Assembly (NCBI GenBank): GCA_016183935.1 | Contig: JACPDR010000009.1 | Location: forward strand, 40,018 to 104,017 | Length of the DNA stretch: 64,000 nt | Direction: 5' to 3' | DNA from: Caulobacterales bacterium | Lineage (GTDB): Bacteria > Pseudomonadota > Alphaproteobacteria > Caulobacterales > Caulobacteraceae | Shown: positions 8,192 through 17,719 of the stretch, in pieces | How the letters are laid out: each line of letters starts with the position of its first letter | Numbering within the stretch: position 1 is the stretch's first letter | Notes under the pieces: model-generated | What the model was told of the DNA's origin: nothing | The model's input: the letters and a program-made list of their open reading frames with translations, nothing else | Databases searched by the model: none | Position numbers and translations under genes: made by a program

Positions 8192-8884
8192 ATGTTTCCG
8201 ACCGTGCTCATCCCGGGCCTCGCGTGTACGCCGGAGCTCTTCGCGCCGCAGATCGCGGCGCTCTGGACGCGCGGTCCCGTCATGGTCGCCTCGACGCTCT
8301 CGGGCGACACCATGGGGGAGATCGCCGCCGCCATCCTCGCCCAGGCCCCGCCGCGGTTCGCCCTCGCCGGGCTATCGATGGGCGGCTACATCAGCCTTGA
8401 GGTCATGCGGCTGGCTCCCTCGCGCGTGACGAGGCTGGCGCTTCTCGACACCTCCGCCCGGGCCGACACGCCCGAACAGTCCGAGGCGCGCCGGGGACTC
8501 ATCGGCCGCGCGCGCGACGGCGACTTCGACGGCGTGCTCGCCGAGACGGCGCCGAAGCTGCTGCACCCCGATCATCGCGACGACCCGATCTTGCTCGGCG
8601 TGCAGGCGCGGATGGGCCTCGCCGTCGGCCCGGAAGCCTACGCCCGTCAGCAGGCGGCGATCATCGGCCGGATCGACTCCCGACCCCATCTCGGCGACAT
8701 CGAGGTTCCGACCCTTGTGCTGGTCGGCGATCAGGATGGCGTCACGCCGCCCGAACGCGCCGAGGAACTGGCGACGGCCATCCCCGGCGCGGCCCTTGAG
8801 ATCGTGCGTGGGGCGGGCCATCTGTCCACTCTCGAGCAGCCGGACGCCGTCAATGCCGCGCTCTCGGCATGGCTCTCGACCTAG
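8192..8884 (+). CDS. alpha/beta-fold hydrolase
   Basis: A 230-residue hydrolase. The catalytic triad is visible: nucleophile serine in AGLSMGGYISLE near residue 60, aspartate in LVGDQDGVTPPE and histidine in GAGHLSTLEQPD. The opening PTVLIPGLACTPELFAPQ supplies the oxyanion-hole region. There is no signal peptide, so it acts in the cytosol, probably on an ester, lactone or thioester. It lies downstream of an AraC gene on the same strand. The substrate cannot be read from the sequence. Confidence 0.85.
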   Translation: MFPTVLIPGLACTPELFAPQIAALWTRGPVMVASTLSGDTMGEIAAAILAQAPPRFALAGLSMGGYISLEVMRLAPSRVTRLALLDTSARADTPEQSEARRGLIGRARDGDFDGVLAETAPKLLHPDHRDDPILLGVQARMGLAVGPEAYARQQAAIIGRIDSRPHLGDIEVPTLVLVGDQDGVTPPERAEELATAIPGAALEIVRGAGHLSTLEQPDAVNAALSAWLST

Positions 8885-9124
8885 CGGTTCTCACCGGCCC
8901 ACATGAATGCGGGGCGCATCCGCCGTTACCGATGCGCGGCTGGCATGCAGTTCATTCCCGCGCGTAATCGGCGCATCCGCTGTTTCCAGCCATAATGCGA
9001 CCCCATCAGGGAGCGCGCGGCATGAGCCGATCCGTTGCTGAAGTGGTCATCGAAACCGTGCCGGCCTCGGCGCACGGTGCTGCTACGGCGTGCCGGCCAC
9101 CCTGCCAACGCAGAGGAAAGACCC

Positions 9125-9586
9125 ATGACTGACAAGGCCTTCAACAAGAACCCGGACACCGTCGCCGCCCTGTCGCCGGAGCAATACCGGGTGACCCAGG
9201 AGAACGGCACCGAACGTCCGTTCGCCAATGAGTACTGGGACAACAAGGAACCCGGCATCTACGTCGACGTCGTGTCGGGCGAACCCCTGTTCGCATCGGT
9301 GAACAAGTTCGAGAGCCGGTCGGGTTGGCCGAGCTTCACCAGGCCGATCGAGGGCGCGAAGGTCGTGGAGCGGTTCGACGAAACCCATGGCATGCGTCGC
9401 ACCGAAGTCCGCTCGGGCCACGGCGACAGCCACCTCGGTCACCTGTTCCCCGACGGACCGCCGGCCGAGGGCGGAATGCGTTACTGCATCAATTCCGCCT
9501 CGCTGCGGTTCATTCACCTGAACGACCTGGAGGACCAGGGCTATGGCCAATACCGTGCCCTGTTCGAGAACGAAGGGAAGGCCTGA
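9125..9586 (+). CDS. msrB: peptide-methionine (R)-S-oxide reductase MsrB
   Basis: A 153-residue MsrB that reduces the R form of methionine sulfoxide. Family signatures are [36 protein letters not shown] and the active-site [11 protein letters not shown] with catalytic cysteine near residue 121. The first zinc-site cysteine of many MsrBs (SGCGWPSF) is a serine here and no CxxC pairs are present, so this is the zinc-free type. ATG 9125 follows GAGGAAAG; the longer frame from 9035 adds non-homologous sequence. msrA begins three bases after its stop codon, so the two are certainly one operon covering both diastereomers. Confidence 0.95.
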   Translation: MTDKAFNKNPDTVAALSPEQYRVTQENGTERPFANEYWDNKEPGIYVDVVSGEPLFASVNKFESRSGWPSFTRPIEGAKVVERFDETHGMRRTEVRSGHGDSHLGHLFPDGPPAEGGMRYCINSASLRFIHLNDLEDQGYGQYRALFENEGKA

Positions 9587-9588
9587 CC

Positions 9589-10092
9589 ATGGCTGACAAG
9601 ACCGAACGCGCCGTCCTCGCCGGCGGATGCTTCTGGGGCATGCAGGACTTGCTGCGCCGCTACAAAGGGGTGGTTTCGACACGGGTGGGCTACACCGGCG
9701 GCGATGTCCCCAACGCGACCTACCGCAACCACGGGACCCACGCGGAGGCGATCGAGATCGAGTTCGATCCGGCCTTGATCAGCTACCGCTCGATACTGGA
9801 GTTCTTCTTCCAGATTCACGACCCGACGACCGTCAATCGTCAGGGCAACGACATGGGGCTCAGCTACCGTTCGGCCATCTACTATGTCGACGACGAACAG
9901 AAGCGGGTCGCGGAGGAGGTCATCAGGGACGTGAACGCCTCGGGCGCCTGGCCCGGCAAGGTGGTGACCGAGGTCGAGCCCGTCGGGCCGTTTTGGGTGG
10001 CCGAGCCGGAGCACCAGGATTATCTCGAGCGGTATCCGACGGGCTACACCTGCCACTTCGTTCGTCCGAACTGGACCTTGAAGGCGGCCTGA
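9589..10092 (+). CDS. msrA: peptide-methionine (S)-S-oxide reductase MsrA
   Basis: A 167-residue MsrA. The active site [12 protein letters not shown] has its catalytic cysteine at residue 14, and the rest follows the family: [63 protein letters not shown] and [12 protein letters not shown]. It repairs the S form of methionine sulfoxide in the cytosol. The ATG at 9589 lies two bases after the msrB stop, and AAGGGAAGG just before it gives a ribosome site. A second, structurally different MsrA is at 53012. A strong terminator follows. Confidence 0.95.
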   Translation: MADKTERAVLAGGCFWGMQDLLRRYKGVVSTRVGYTGGDVPNATYRNHGTHAEAIEIEFDPALISYRSILEFFFQIHDPTTVNRQGNDMGLSYRSAIYYVDDEQKRVAEEVIRDVNASGAWPGKVVTEVEPVGPFWVAEPEHQDYLERYPTGYTCHFVRPNWTLKAA

Positions 10093-10096
10093 TCGC

Positions 10097-10131
10097 CGGC
10101 CGCGCGGGCCCGAGGTTGCGCGGCCGTTTTT
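10097..10131 (+). terminator. rho-independent terminator after msrBA
   Basis: The stem CGGCCGCGC (10097-10105) pairs perfectly with GCGCGGCCG (10118-10126), followed by TTTTT. It lies immediately after the msrA stop codon. Confidence 0.88.
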
Positions 10132-10502
10132 CCTATTCGCGCTCCATCCTGCGAGCGCCGCCGTTTCCCGCAAATGTGGTCGGCGCCCATATGCTGTGTC
10201 TCGCCTCGGCCAAGGCGTTCGGGGCGTCGGGAAACTACGCCTGGCGGCGCTGTTGTGGCGTTCCCGTCAACGTCGACGAGACATCAGGGTCGTCGTGTGG
10301 ATTTCGCATCTCTCGAGCCTGAAACATAGCGATTTTGCTATTGCTCGGATGCATATTTCGAGCGTTGTCGTGACGTTGTCGTGACACCTAGCATGGCCTC
10401 AGGATGGCGAAGACCATCCAGAGGAAACCCTGCGAGCGGGTCGGAGTCCCCTGGGAATGGGGGCGCGACGCGCCACCGCAAAACCCATCGAGGAAGCTGG
10501 CT
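10132..10502. other. 410-base intergenic stretch before the TonB receptor; no gene seen
   Basis: After the msrBA terminator no plausible gene is seen up to ATG 10503. The last ~190 bases are richer in A+T than the surroundings. They contain the short inverted repeat ATAGC-GATTTT-GCTAT (around 10326-10341) and the 11-bp tandem repeat listed separately, so this is probably the regulated promoter region of the receptor gene. Confidence 0.5.
10364..10385. repeat. perfect 11-bp tandem repeat upstream of TonB receptor
   Basis: GTTGTCGTGAC occurs twice head to tail (10364-10374 and 10375-10385). The complement reads GTCACGACAAC twice, i.e. GTCAC units on one face of the helix, as in PhoB-type boxes. 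It lies 118 bases before the receptor start. A regulator-binding role is inferred from the phasing only. Confidence 0.6.
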
Positions 10503-12698
10503 ATGGCCGAACGGAACCATCGTCTATTCGTCATGTGCACGACCGCGCTTGTTGCGGCGGCAATCCACTCGCCGACCCTGGCCCAGGAAGCCGAAGAGGC
10601 CGCCACGCTCGGTGATATTGTGGTGACGGCCGAACGCCGCACCACCAACGTCCAGACCACCGCCATGGCCGTGAGCGCCTTTTCCGCCGAGGCGCTGGAA
10701 CGCAGCCAGGTCGACAATATCGAGGACCTGTCGCAACTGGTCCCGAACGTGAATTTCGGACAGCAGTTCGGCAATGCCCGGATCGCCATCCGCGGTGTGG
10801 GATTCGACACGATCTCGCCGGGGTCGGAGGCGCGCGTCGCCTATCATCTGGACGGTGTCTACATCAGCCGTCCCTCGGCCGGGCTCGCCGGCTTCTACGA
10901 CGTGGACCGTATTGAAGTGCTGCGCGGTCCCCAAGGCACCCTGTACGGCCGCAACGCCACCGCCGGGTCGGTGAACATCATCTCGCGCGCTCCTGACGAG
11001 ACGCCCGACGGCTATGGCCGGGTCACGGTGGGCAGCCATGGCCGTATCGAAACCGAAGGCGCGTTCGGCGGGGGCCTCGCCGACGGCGTCGCCGCACGCT
11101 TCGCCTTCCGCAGCGAACGCCGCGACGGCTACGGCGAGAACCTGGCGACCGGGGAAGACGCGGACAATCGGGATACGCTGTCAGGGCGGTTCCGGTTGCG
11201 CGCCGAGCCGACCGATCGTCTGCGGATGGACCTGATCGCCGACTATCATCAGGAAGACGACAGCTCCAACGCCCTGCACTACTTCGGGGCGGGCAACCCC
11301 AATCGCACGCCCGTGGGCATCGCCTTCGGCGGTCGGGTCAGCCCCAACTACCACGACATCTACAGCGACGTGGCCTCGACCAACGAGCGCGAGAACTGGG
11401 GCGTGCAGGGCCAGATTCGCTATGATCTGAGCGACACCCTGACCCTGAACTCCCTGACCGCCTACCGCGAAACCGAATACCGGACCCAGACGGACCTGGA
11501 CGCCACGGATGCGCCGCTGACCTACTATGGCCAGCATGAGAACGCCGACCAGTTCACCCAGGAACTCCAACTATCGGGCGAGTTCGGCCGGGTGAATTTC
11601 ATCACGGGCGCCTACTATTTCCGTGAGGACATCGATTCCGGTCTGACGGTGCCGTTCAACCATCGGATATTGGGTGGGGCCGACCGGATCGTTCAGGGGC
11701 AGGACATCGGCGGACAGACCGAAACCCGCGCCTGGGCGCTGTTTGGCCAGGCTGACTACGCCCTCACGCCCGATCTGAAGCTGGTGCTGGGCCTGCGCTA
11801 CAGCAAAGAGGACAAGCACCTCGACGAATACGCCCAGTTCGACCTTGTGCGGACCTATGATCCTGCCAACCCGGTCATTCCGAACCGCACCCAGTCGCTT
11901 GACGCTTCCTGGAGCGCCTTCACACCGAAGGTCACGGTCGAATACCAACCGGCCGACAATCTGTTCCTGTACGGAACCGTGTCGCGGGGGTTCAAGAGCG
12001 GCGGCTTCAACGTCGGCGGCATGCAGCAGCCGTTCGAGCCGGAGATGATCTGGAACTATGAGGCGGGCCTCAAGGCCGATTGGCTGGACCGGCGTCTGCG
12101 GACCAACCTGTCCGCCTTCTATTACGACTACAGCGATCTGCAGGTCACCAAGGTGGTCAACAACGTCATCACCACGGTGAACGCCGCGGCGGCGATGATC
12201 AGAGGCGTGGAAGGGGAGATCAACTGGCTGGCCACGGACAATCTGCGCTTCGACGCCAGCTTCTCCCTGACGGACTCCGAATACCGCGATTTCGCGACGT
12301 CGGATCCGGCGCGGGCCGGGCTGGGCGTCATCGACCTGTCCGGGAACCAGTTGTCGCAGGCGCCGGGCTACACCCTGTTCGTGGCGGGACAGTATGACAT
12401 CCCTACGGAGACCGCCGGGGTGTTCAGTCCGCGGGTCGAAGTGTCCGCCACCGACAAGGTCTACTTCAACGCCTTCAATCGCGATGTGGCGTCGCAGCCC
12501 GCCTATACCCTGGTGAATCTGCTGGTGAACTGGGAGAGCCCGTCGGGCAACTGGACCGCGTCCGCATTCGTGCGGAACCTGGCGGACGAGGAATACATCG
12601 CCAGCGCCTTCGTCGGCACCAGCCTGCTGGCCGATCCGGTGGTGGGCGTGGCCGGACCTCCGCGCACCTGGGGCCTGACGGCCGGATATCGCTTCTGA
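10503..12698 (+). CDS. TonB-dependent outer-membrane receptor (cluster A)
   Basis: A 731-residue receptor with a signal peptide (LFVMCTTALVAAAIHSPTLAQ). A TonB-box-like LGDIVVTAERR is followed by a plug domain: AMAVSAFSAEALERSQV, IRGVGFDTI, YISRPS, then RIEVLRGPQGTLYGRNATAGSVNIISR. The long beta barrel ends with the aromatic terminus TWGLTAGYRF. Such proteins import scarce or bulky substrates across the outer membrane using TonB energy. ATG 10503 is chosen because the signal peptide then stands at the start; the frame upstream to 10404 has no signal character. Its place at the head of a catabolic cluster suggests uptake of that cluster's substrate. Confidence 0.93.
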   Translation: MAERNHRLFVMCTTALVAAAIHSPTLAQEAEEAATLGDIVVTAERRTTNVQTTAMAVSAFSAEALERSQVDNIEDLSQLVPNVNFGQQFGNARIAIRGVGFDTISPGSEARVAYHLDGVYISRPSAGLAGFYDVDRIEVLRGPQGTLYGRNATAGSVNIISRAPDETPDGYGRVTVGSHGRIETEGAFGGGLADGVAARFAFRSERRDGYGENLATGEDADNRDTLSGRFRLRAEPTDRLRMDLIADYHQEDDSSNALHYFGAGNPNRTPVGIAFGGRVSPNYHDIYSDVASTNERENWGVQGQIRYDLSDTLTLNSLTAYRETEYRTQTDLDATDAPLTYYGQHENADQFTQELQLSGEFGRVNFITGAYYFREDIDSGLTVPFNHRILGGADRIVQGQDIGGQTETRAWALFGQADYALTPDLKLVLGLRYSKEDKHLDEYAQFDLVRTYDPANPVIPNRTQSLDASWSAFTPKVTVEYQPADNLFLYGTVSRGFKSGGFNVGGMQQPFEPEMIWNYEAGLKADWLDRRLRTNLSAFYYDYSDLQVTKVVNNVITTVNAAAAMIRGVEGEINWLATDNLRFDASFSLTDSEYRDFATSDPARAGLGVIDLSGNQLSQAPGYTLFVAGQYDIPTETAGVFSPRVEVSATDKVYFNAFNRDVASQPAYTLVNLLVNWESPSGNWTASAFVRNLADEEYIASAFVGTSLLADPVVGVAGPPRTWGLTAGYRF

Positions 12699-12729
12699 CC
12701 TCTCGGACAACCTGATCCCGAGACCACTC

Positions 12730-12766
12730 GGCCCCTCCATCCTTCGGGTGGAGGGGCCGGTTTTTT
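12730..12766 (+). terminator. rho-independent terminator after the TonB receptor
   Basis: The 10-bp stem GGCCCCTCCA (12730-12739) pairs with TGGAGGGGCC (12749-12758), and TTTTTT follows at 12761-12766. It separates the receptor from the convergent LysR gene. Confidence 0.9.
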
Positions 12767-12842
12767 CTCCGGGTCGGACTCCGCACTTGTCGGGGACGAA
12801 ATCTGAGCCTTGCCGACGGCGTCCGACACGACCGGTTCCGCC

Positions 12843-13769
12843 CTACGCTCCGCCGGCGATCCGCGCCGAGGGCCAGTCGCCGCGTTCGATGAGGTCGGCG
12901 ATGATATCGTTCATCATGTCCTCGAACGCCTTCAGAGCCGCGGTGCCGGGATGGCCTCGAAGGCTGGCCAAAGCCCAGTCGCTCCGGAAGCCGTCGATCA
13001 GGCTGACCTTCAGGTGACGACCCCGATTGAAACCGGCGACGGCGCAGGCCGGCAACACCGAACAGCCCACGCCCTGCTCGACAAAATTCAGAAGCGACAG
13101 GGTGTTGACCTCAAGCACCATGTCGGTGCTCAGCCGGGCCTGGGCCAGCACGCGTTCCAGCTCGCGGCGCACGTTGGTGGTGTGGCTGAGCAGGACCAGG
13201 GGCTGGCCGATCAGGGCCTTGAGATCCAGCTGTCCGTCCTTGACCACCGTGGAGTCCGGCGGCCCGATGAAATAGGCGCCGTCCGAAACCAGGTGGCGTA
13301 GCTCGACCTCCGGGTCGCGCTCGACCATGGTGACGACCGCCGCCTGGATCTCGCGCCGCTTCAGTCCCTGCCGGAGGGAGTCCGTGGTGCCTTCCAGAAG
13401 GCGCAGGGTCACCGAAGGGTATTTCTTGCGATAGGCGACGATCAGCGGGGTCGTGATCAGGCTGGACCATGACAGGGGCATGCCGATCGCGAGCTGACCG
13501 CTGGGCCGGACTTCCCGTGCATGAAGAATATCGGCCAGGGTGTCGGCGCGGGCGAGGATATCGCGGGCCTGTTCGACAAACAGGGCGCCGGCTTCGGTCA
13601 ATCGGACCCCGCGGCCGTGACGCATCAGCAGCTCAACGCCCATCTCCTCCTCAAGCTGCTTCAGGTGGCGGCTGAGGGCGGGCTGGGTCATGTGCAATTG
13701 GGCGGCCGCCCGCGTGAGGTTGCCGGTCTCCGCCACCTTGAGGAAATAACGCCAGCCTCGCAGGATCAT
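12843..13769 (-). CDS. LysR-family transcriptional regulator (cluster A)
   Basis: A 308-residue LysR protein. The N-terminal winged helix-turn-helix is textbook: FLKVAETGNLTRAAAQLHMTQPALSRHLKQLEEEMGVELLMRHGRGVRLTEAG. The effector-binding domain follows (SGQLAIGMPLSWSSLITTPL, then the segment GVGCSVLPACAVAG). It is divergent from the SMP-30-type gene at 13883, with 113 bases between the two starts, the usual arrangement for a LysR protein controlling its neighbour. It probably senses a substrate or intermediate of the adjoining pathway. Confidence 0.92.
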   Translation of the reverse strand: MILRGWRYFLKVAETGNLTRAAAQLHMTQPALSRHLKQLEEEMGVELLMRHGRGVRLTEAGALFVEQARDILARADTLADILHAREVRPSGQLAIGMPLSWSSLITTPLIVAYRKKYPSVTLRLLEGTTDSLRQGLKRREIQAAVVTMVERDPEVELRHLVSDGAYFIGPPDSTVVKDGQLDLKALIGQPLVLLSHTTNVRRELERVLAQARLSTDMVLEVNTLSLLNFVEQGVGCSVLPACAVAGFNRGRHLKVSLIDGFRSDWALASLRGHPGTAALKAFEDMMNDIIADLIERGDWPSARIAGGA

Positions 13770-13882
13770 GCCATTACCTTTCCATTATGTCTTCCATCTG
13801 TAGAACGAAGATTGTTGCATGGCTAGGAGGCGTTAGCCTGACTCCAGAAGCACGGCGCAAGACCGGCTGGAGGAGACAAGAC

Positions 13883-14818
13883 GTGACGAAATTCCAAGAA
13901 ATCGCGGGCGGATTCTATTTTCCCGAGGGTCCGGTGGTCATGCCGGACGGGTCCGTCATCGTCACCGAGATCGGCGCCCGCAAGGTCAGCCGGGTGACGC
14001 CTTCGGGCGCGGTGGAGACGGTGGCCGAAACCGGCGGGGGGCCGAACGGCGCCGCCCTGGGTCCCAACGGTCTGCTCTATGTCTGCGACAACGGCGGTCA
14101 GGATTTCTCGACCGTCCAGGGCATCACCTTCCCCGGCGGCCAATCGGCCGATTACGAGATCGGTTCGGTCAAGACGATCGACCTTGACACCGGCGCCTTC
14201 AGCGACCTCTACACCCGCTTCGGCGACAACCTTCCGCTGAAGAGCCCGAACGACCTGGTGTTCGACCGTCACGGGGGATTCTACTTCTCCGAACACGGCA
14301 AGATGCGCCATCGCGATCACGACCTGGGCAGCGTCTTCTACGCCAAGGCGGATGGGTCGGAGATCGTTGAGCTGGCGGACCATATGCACGGGCCGAACGG
14401 CGTCGGCCTGTCGCCCGATCACAAGACCCTCTATGTGGCGGAGACTTGGTCGCGCCAGTTGTGGGCCTTCCCCATCGAGGGGCCGGGCAAGCTGGGCCGT
14501 GATCCCAAGGCCCTCTTCGCGCACGGTGGACGCTTCGTGGCCGGCGCGCCGGGCTTCCGCTTCTTCGACAGCCTGGCCGTGGATTCGGCGGGGAACATCT
14601 GCGTCGCCGCGCCGGGAGAGGGGCTTGTCATTGTCTATGATCCCGACGGCCGCGAGGTCGAGGTGATCGAGACCGGGGACCCTCTGACGACCAATATCGC
14701 GTTCGGCGGACCGGACCTGAAGACCGCCTACATCACCCTGGCGGGCACGGGGCGACTGGTGGCGATGGACTGGCCCGTTCCCGGCCTTCCCCTGGTTCAC
14801 CTGAACGAACCGGCCTGA
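13883..14818 (+). CDS. SMP-30/gluconolactonase-LRE family protein (probable lactonase)
   Basis: A 311-residue six-bladed beta-propeller hydrolase. Motifs are GGFYFPEGPVVMPDGSVIVTEI (metal-binding glutamate), GPNGAALGPNGLLYVCDNGG, LKSPNDLVFDRHGGFYFSE (metal-binding asparagine) and HGPNGVGLSPDHKTLYVAET. The family hydrolyses lactones with a divalent metal. GTG 13883 is chosen because AGGAG (13871-13875) lies seven bases upstream; the frame back to 13787 covers the promoter gap with the divergent LysR. The next gene starts 11 bases downstream. In this cluster it could open a lactone to the hydroxy acid used by the CoA ligase. Confidence 0.85.
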   Translation: MTKFQEIAGGFYFPEGPVVMPDGSVIVTEIGARKVSRVTPSGAVETVAETGGGPNGAALGPNGLLYVCDNGGQDFSTVQGITFPGGQSADYEIGSVKTIDLDTGAFSDLYTRFGDNLPLKSPNDLVFDRHGGFYFSEHGKMRHRDHDLGSVFYAKADGSEIVELADHMHGPNGVGLSPDHKTLYVAETWSRQLWAFPIEGPGKLGRDPKALFAHGGRFVAGAPGFRFFDSLAVDSAGNICVAAPGEGLVIVYDPDGREVEVIETGDPLTTNIAFGGPDLKTAYITLAGTGRLVAMDWPVPGLPLVHLNEPA

Positions 14819-14829
14819 GGGGGAGCGCC

Positions 14830-15336
14830 ATGCGGGTCGTTCCCCTGATTTTTGAGGCCGACGCCCGTGTGGGCGAGGGCATGCGAACCGAGGTCGAGGG
14901 GCGCTGTCTCGCCCCGGCGGGTGAATTCCTGCCCTTCACCATGGCGACGGACGAAGGGCCCTTTCACGGCGGCGCACGATCCGCGCCGCCGCCGCTGGCC
15001 TATTTCGTCACCGCGCTGGCGACCTGTTTCCTGACCCAGATGCGGGCGTTCGCGTCCAAGGTCGGGGTGCGCCTGGGTGACATCGCCGTCCACGCCCGCG
15101 TCGAATGGGAGGCGCATCTGGACGGGGCACGGCCCTACACCGCCCACGGCCGGGTGATTACGCTCGACATGGAGGTCGACAGCCCGGCGGACCTCGAGGC
15201 CCTGAGCCGGCTGGTCGGGGTGGCGTCGCGGGCCTGTTACGTCGAAGCGTTGCTGGCCCTGCCGGTGCGGCACCGGCTACGTCGGGGCGACGACTGGCTG
15301 GATATGGACGGCCCCCAAGAGGAGCCGAAGGCATGA
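14830..15336 (+). CDS. OsmC family protein (cluster A)
   Basis: A 168-residue OsmC-like protein. The two conserved cysteines are in TALATCFLTQM (near residue 66) and ASRACYVEALL (near residue 136), with the usual helix between (FASKVGVRLGDIAVHARVEWE). OsmC/Ohr proteins reduce hydroperoxides; within catabolic operons their role is not established. It starts 11 bases after the lactonase-like gene and overlaps the SDR start by four bases (ATGA at 15333-15336), so it is translationally coupled in one operon. Confidence 0.8.
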   Translation: MRVVPLIFEADARVGEGMRTEVEGRCLAPAGEFLPFTMATDEGPFHGGARSAPPPLAYFVTALATCFLTQMRAFASKVGVRLGDIAVHARVEWEAHLDGARPYTAHGRVITLDMEVDSPADLEALSRLVGVASRACYVEALLALPVRHRLRRGDDWLDMDGPQEEPKA

Positions 15337-16103
15337 TGCGGAACAAGGTCGCCATCATCACCGGCGCCAGCCGTGGCATCGGCTGGAGGCTGGTTGAGCG
15401 GTTTCTGGCCGAGGGGGCGTCGGTCGTCGCCTGCGCCCGTACCGCCGAACGGCTGGAGGCCCTGAAGCAACAGGCCGGCGATGCGCCGCTGGAGGTGGTC
15501 GCCGCCGACGCCGCCAATCCCGATGACGTCGCCCGCGTGGTGGCGCGGGCCGTGGAGGCCTTTGGCGGGGTGGACATCGTGATCAACAACGCCGGAGCCG
15601 CCGGGCCGACCACGCCCATAGACAGCCTGTCTCTGGAGGACTGGACGGAGACGATCAACTCGAACCTCACCAGCGCCTTCCTGTTCGTGCGCGAGACGGT
15701 TCCGGTGATGAAGGCGCGCGGCGGCGGAGCCGTCGTCAACATCGGTTCGATGACCGGCAAGAAGCCGCTGGTGTTCCGCGCGCCCTATGCGGCGGCCAAG
15801 ATGGGTTTGATCGGCCTTACCCGCACCCTGGCCGAGGAGCTGGGTTCGCAGGGCATCCGCGTCAACACCGTGTGCCCGGGCACGGTCGAGGGCCAGCGGC
15901 TGGAAGAGGTTCTGGTCGAACAGGCCGGCAAACGCGGCATGACGGTGGAGGCGATAACCGACTTCGCGCGGGGCATGTCGCCGCTGAAGACCTTTGTCTC
16001 GGCCGACGACGTGGCCGAACTGGTGCTGTTCCTCGCTTCGGAGAAGGCCGCGCGCATGACCGGCCAGGACATCAACATCAGCGCCGGCCAGATCACGTGG
16101 TGA
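15333..16103 (+). CDS. short-chain dehydrogenase/reductase (cluster A)
   Basis: A 256-residue classical SDR. The NAD(P)-binding TGASRGIGW, the NNAG motif (IVINNAGAAG), catalytic serine in NIGSMTGKK and the YAAAK pair are all present, as is the C-terminal IRVNTVCPGTVEG. It oxidises or reduces an alcohol/ketone, here probably a hydroxyacyl or ketoacyl intermediate; LvaD of levulinate degradation is an SDR in a similar operon. It is coupled by overlaps to the genes on both sides: ATGA at its start, and GTGA with the CoA ligase at its end. Confidence 0.92.
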   Translation: MMRNKVAIITGASRGIGWRLVERFLAEGASVVACARTAERLEALKQQAGDAPLEVVAADAANPDDVARVVARAVEAFGGVDIVINNAGAAGPTTPIDSLSLEDWTETINSNLTSAFLFVRETVPVMKARGGGAVVNIGSMTGKKPLVFRAPYAAAKMGLIGLTRTLAEELGSQGIRVNTVCPGTVEGQRLEEVLVEQAGKRGMTVEAITDFARGMSPLKTFVSADDVAELVLFLASEKAARMTGQDINISAGQITW

Positions 16104-17719
16104 TCGACGTCCTGAACCCCCACTGTCTCAGCGAACCGGTTTGGCCGCGTCGCCTGCCGCGGGATCTGGCGTTCCCGGATGTCCCCGTCCACGTCAATCT
16201 TGAAGTCTCGGCCCGGCAGTATCCGCACAAGGTCGCCCTGCGCGCCGGGGTCCGGACCTGGACCTACGCCGAGCTTCAGGACGAGGTGGAAAGGTTCGCC
16301 GGGTTCCTGGCCGACCAGGGCGTCGGTCATGGCGACCGTGTGGCCGTGTGGCTCCAGAACCGGCCCGAATATGTCATCGCCGTTTACGGCGCCTGGCGGT
16401 TGGGCGCGATCGTCTCGCCGCTCAGTCCCATGCTGACGGCCGAAGAGGCCCCGTTCTTCTTTACGGACTCGCAGGCCGCCGCCCTGATTACCGCGCCGGC
16501 GCTCCATCAGCGGGTCGAGACCTGCGAGGCGACGCCGCGGGTGGTGATCCTGGTCGGCGCCGAAGGGAGGACCAGGACGGGGACGACGCTCTGGGAGGAG
16601 GCCCTGACTTCCGCCCCGGCCCCGGCCCAGGCGGTTTCGGCGTCGGATATGGCGCTTCTGCCTTACACCTCGGGCACGACGGGCCGGCCCAAGGGCTGCG
16701 TCCTGCTGCATTCGGCGCTTCAGGCGACCCTGTTCGGCGCCGCGGTCTGGTGCCAGCACACCTCCGCCAGCGTGCATTTCGCCACCCTGCCGTTCTTTCA
16801 TGTGACAGGCTTCCAGCAGTCGATGCACACGGTGCTGGCCACCAGTGGCGAGATGATCGTCATGGAGCGCTGGAACCGCGAGGAGGCCGCCCGCATCATG
16901 GAGGAGCGGCGTGTGACCAACTGGGTCAGCATCACCGCCATGATCATCGATCTGTTGAATCACCTGGACGAGCGACCGCGCGACCTCTCGGCGATCCGCT
17001 TTGTCGCCGGCGGCGGGGCGGCCATTCCCGAAGACGTGCACCGTCGCGTGCGCGAGACCTTCGGGGTTTCGCTGGTCGAAGGCTATGGCCTGACCGAGAC
17101 GATCAGCCAGACCCATCTGAATCCCCCGGACGCCGCGCGCGAGCGCTGCGTCGGCGTGCCGACCTTCAACACGCGCTGCCTGGTCCTGGACAAGGATGAC
17201 CAGCACCCCCTGTCCGCTGACGCGGTGGGTGAGATCGCGGTCAGCGGCCCGCAAATTCTCGAGGAATACTGGAACCGGCCAGAAGAGACCGTCGAGGCCT
17301 TCATCGATATCGAAGGACGGCGCTACTTCCGGACGGGCGACCTCGGCTATTATGACGCCGACGGCTATTTCTACATCGTCGACCGACTGAAGCGGATGAT
17401 CAACGCCGCCGGGTTCAAGGTGTGGCCCGCCGAGGTCGAGGCCCGGCTGCATGACCATCCCGCCGTCTCGGAAGCCTGTGTCGTCGGTGTTGGCGATCCC
17501 AAGCGCGGCGAGACGACGCGGGCCCTGATCATCCTCAAGCCGGGCTTCCGGGACCGCATCACCGGCGAGGAGATCATCGCCTGGTCCCGTGATCACATGT
17601 CAGCCTACAAATACCCTCGCGAAGTCGCCTTCGTGGAAACCCTGCCCCGACTCGCCTCAGGCAAGATCGACTGGCGCACCGTCCAGGCTGAGGAGAACAC
17701 CCGTGAACGCAACGGCTGA
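16100..17719 (+). CDS. AMP-forming acyl-CoA ligase (cluster A)
   Basis: A 539-residue member of the ANL superfamily that activates a carboxylic acid to its CoA thioester. The P-loop YTSGTTGRPKG lies at residues 189-199, then GYGLTETISQTH, the YFRTGDLGYYDADGYFYIVDRLKRMI hinge region and a C-terminal lysine in LASGKIDW. The start is GTG 16100, overlapping the SDR stop (GTGATC); the longer frame from 15872 runs inside the SDR gene. It should be the entry enzyme of the pathway after uptake and any lactone opening. Confidence 0.92.
   Translation: MIDVLNPHCLSEPVWPRRLPRDLAFPDVPVHVNLEVSARQYPHKVALRAGVRTWTYAELQDEVERFAGFLADQGVGHGDRVAVWLQNRPEYVIAVYGAWRLGAIVSPLSPMLTAEEAPFFFTDSQAAALITAPALHQRVETCEATPRVVILVGAEGRTRTGTTLWEEALTSAPAPAQAVSASDMALLPYTSGTTGRPKGCVLLHSALQATLFGAAVWCQHTSASVHFATLPFFHVTGFQQSMHTVLATSGEMIVMERWNREEAARIMEERRVTNWVSITAMIIDLLNHLDERPRDLSAIRFVAGGGAAIPEDVHRRVRETFGVSLVEGYGLTETISQTHLNPPDAARERCVGVPTFNTRCLVLDKDDQHPLSADAVGEIAVSGPQILEEYWNRPEETVEAFIDIEGRRYFRTGDLGYYDADGYFYIVDRLKRMINAAGFKVWPAEVEARLHDHPAVSEACVVGVGDPKRGETTRALIILKPGFRDRITGEEIIAWSRDHMSAYKYPREVAFVETLPRLASGKIDWRTVQAEENTRERNG

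Noticed and set aside
15785..17596. Very long minus-strand frame (603 codons) opposite the SDR and CoA ligase genes
   Set aside because: The product is arginine/glycine/histidine-rich and has no family pattern; the plus strand has perfect SDR and ligase motifs. It is a high-GC shadow.
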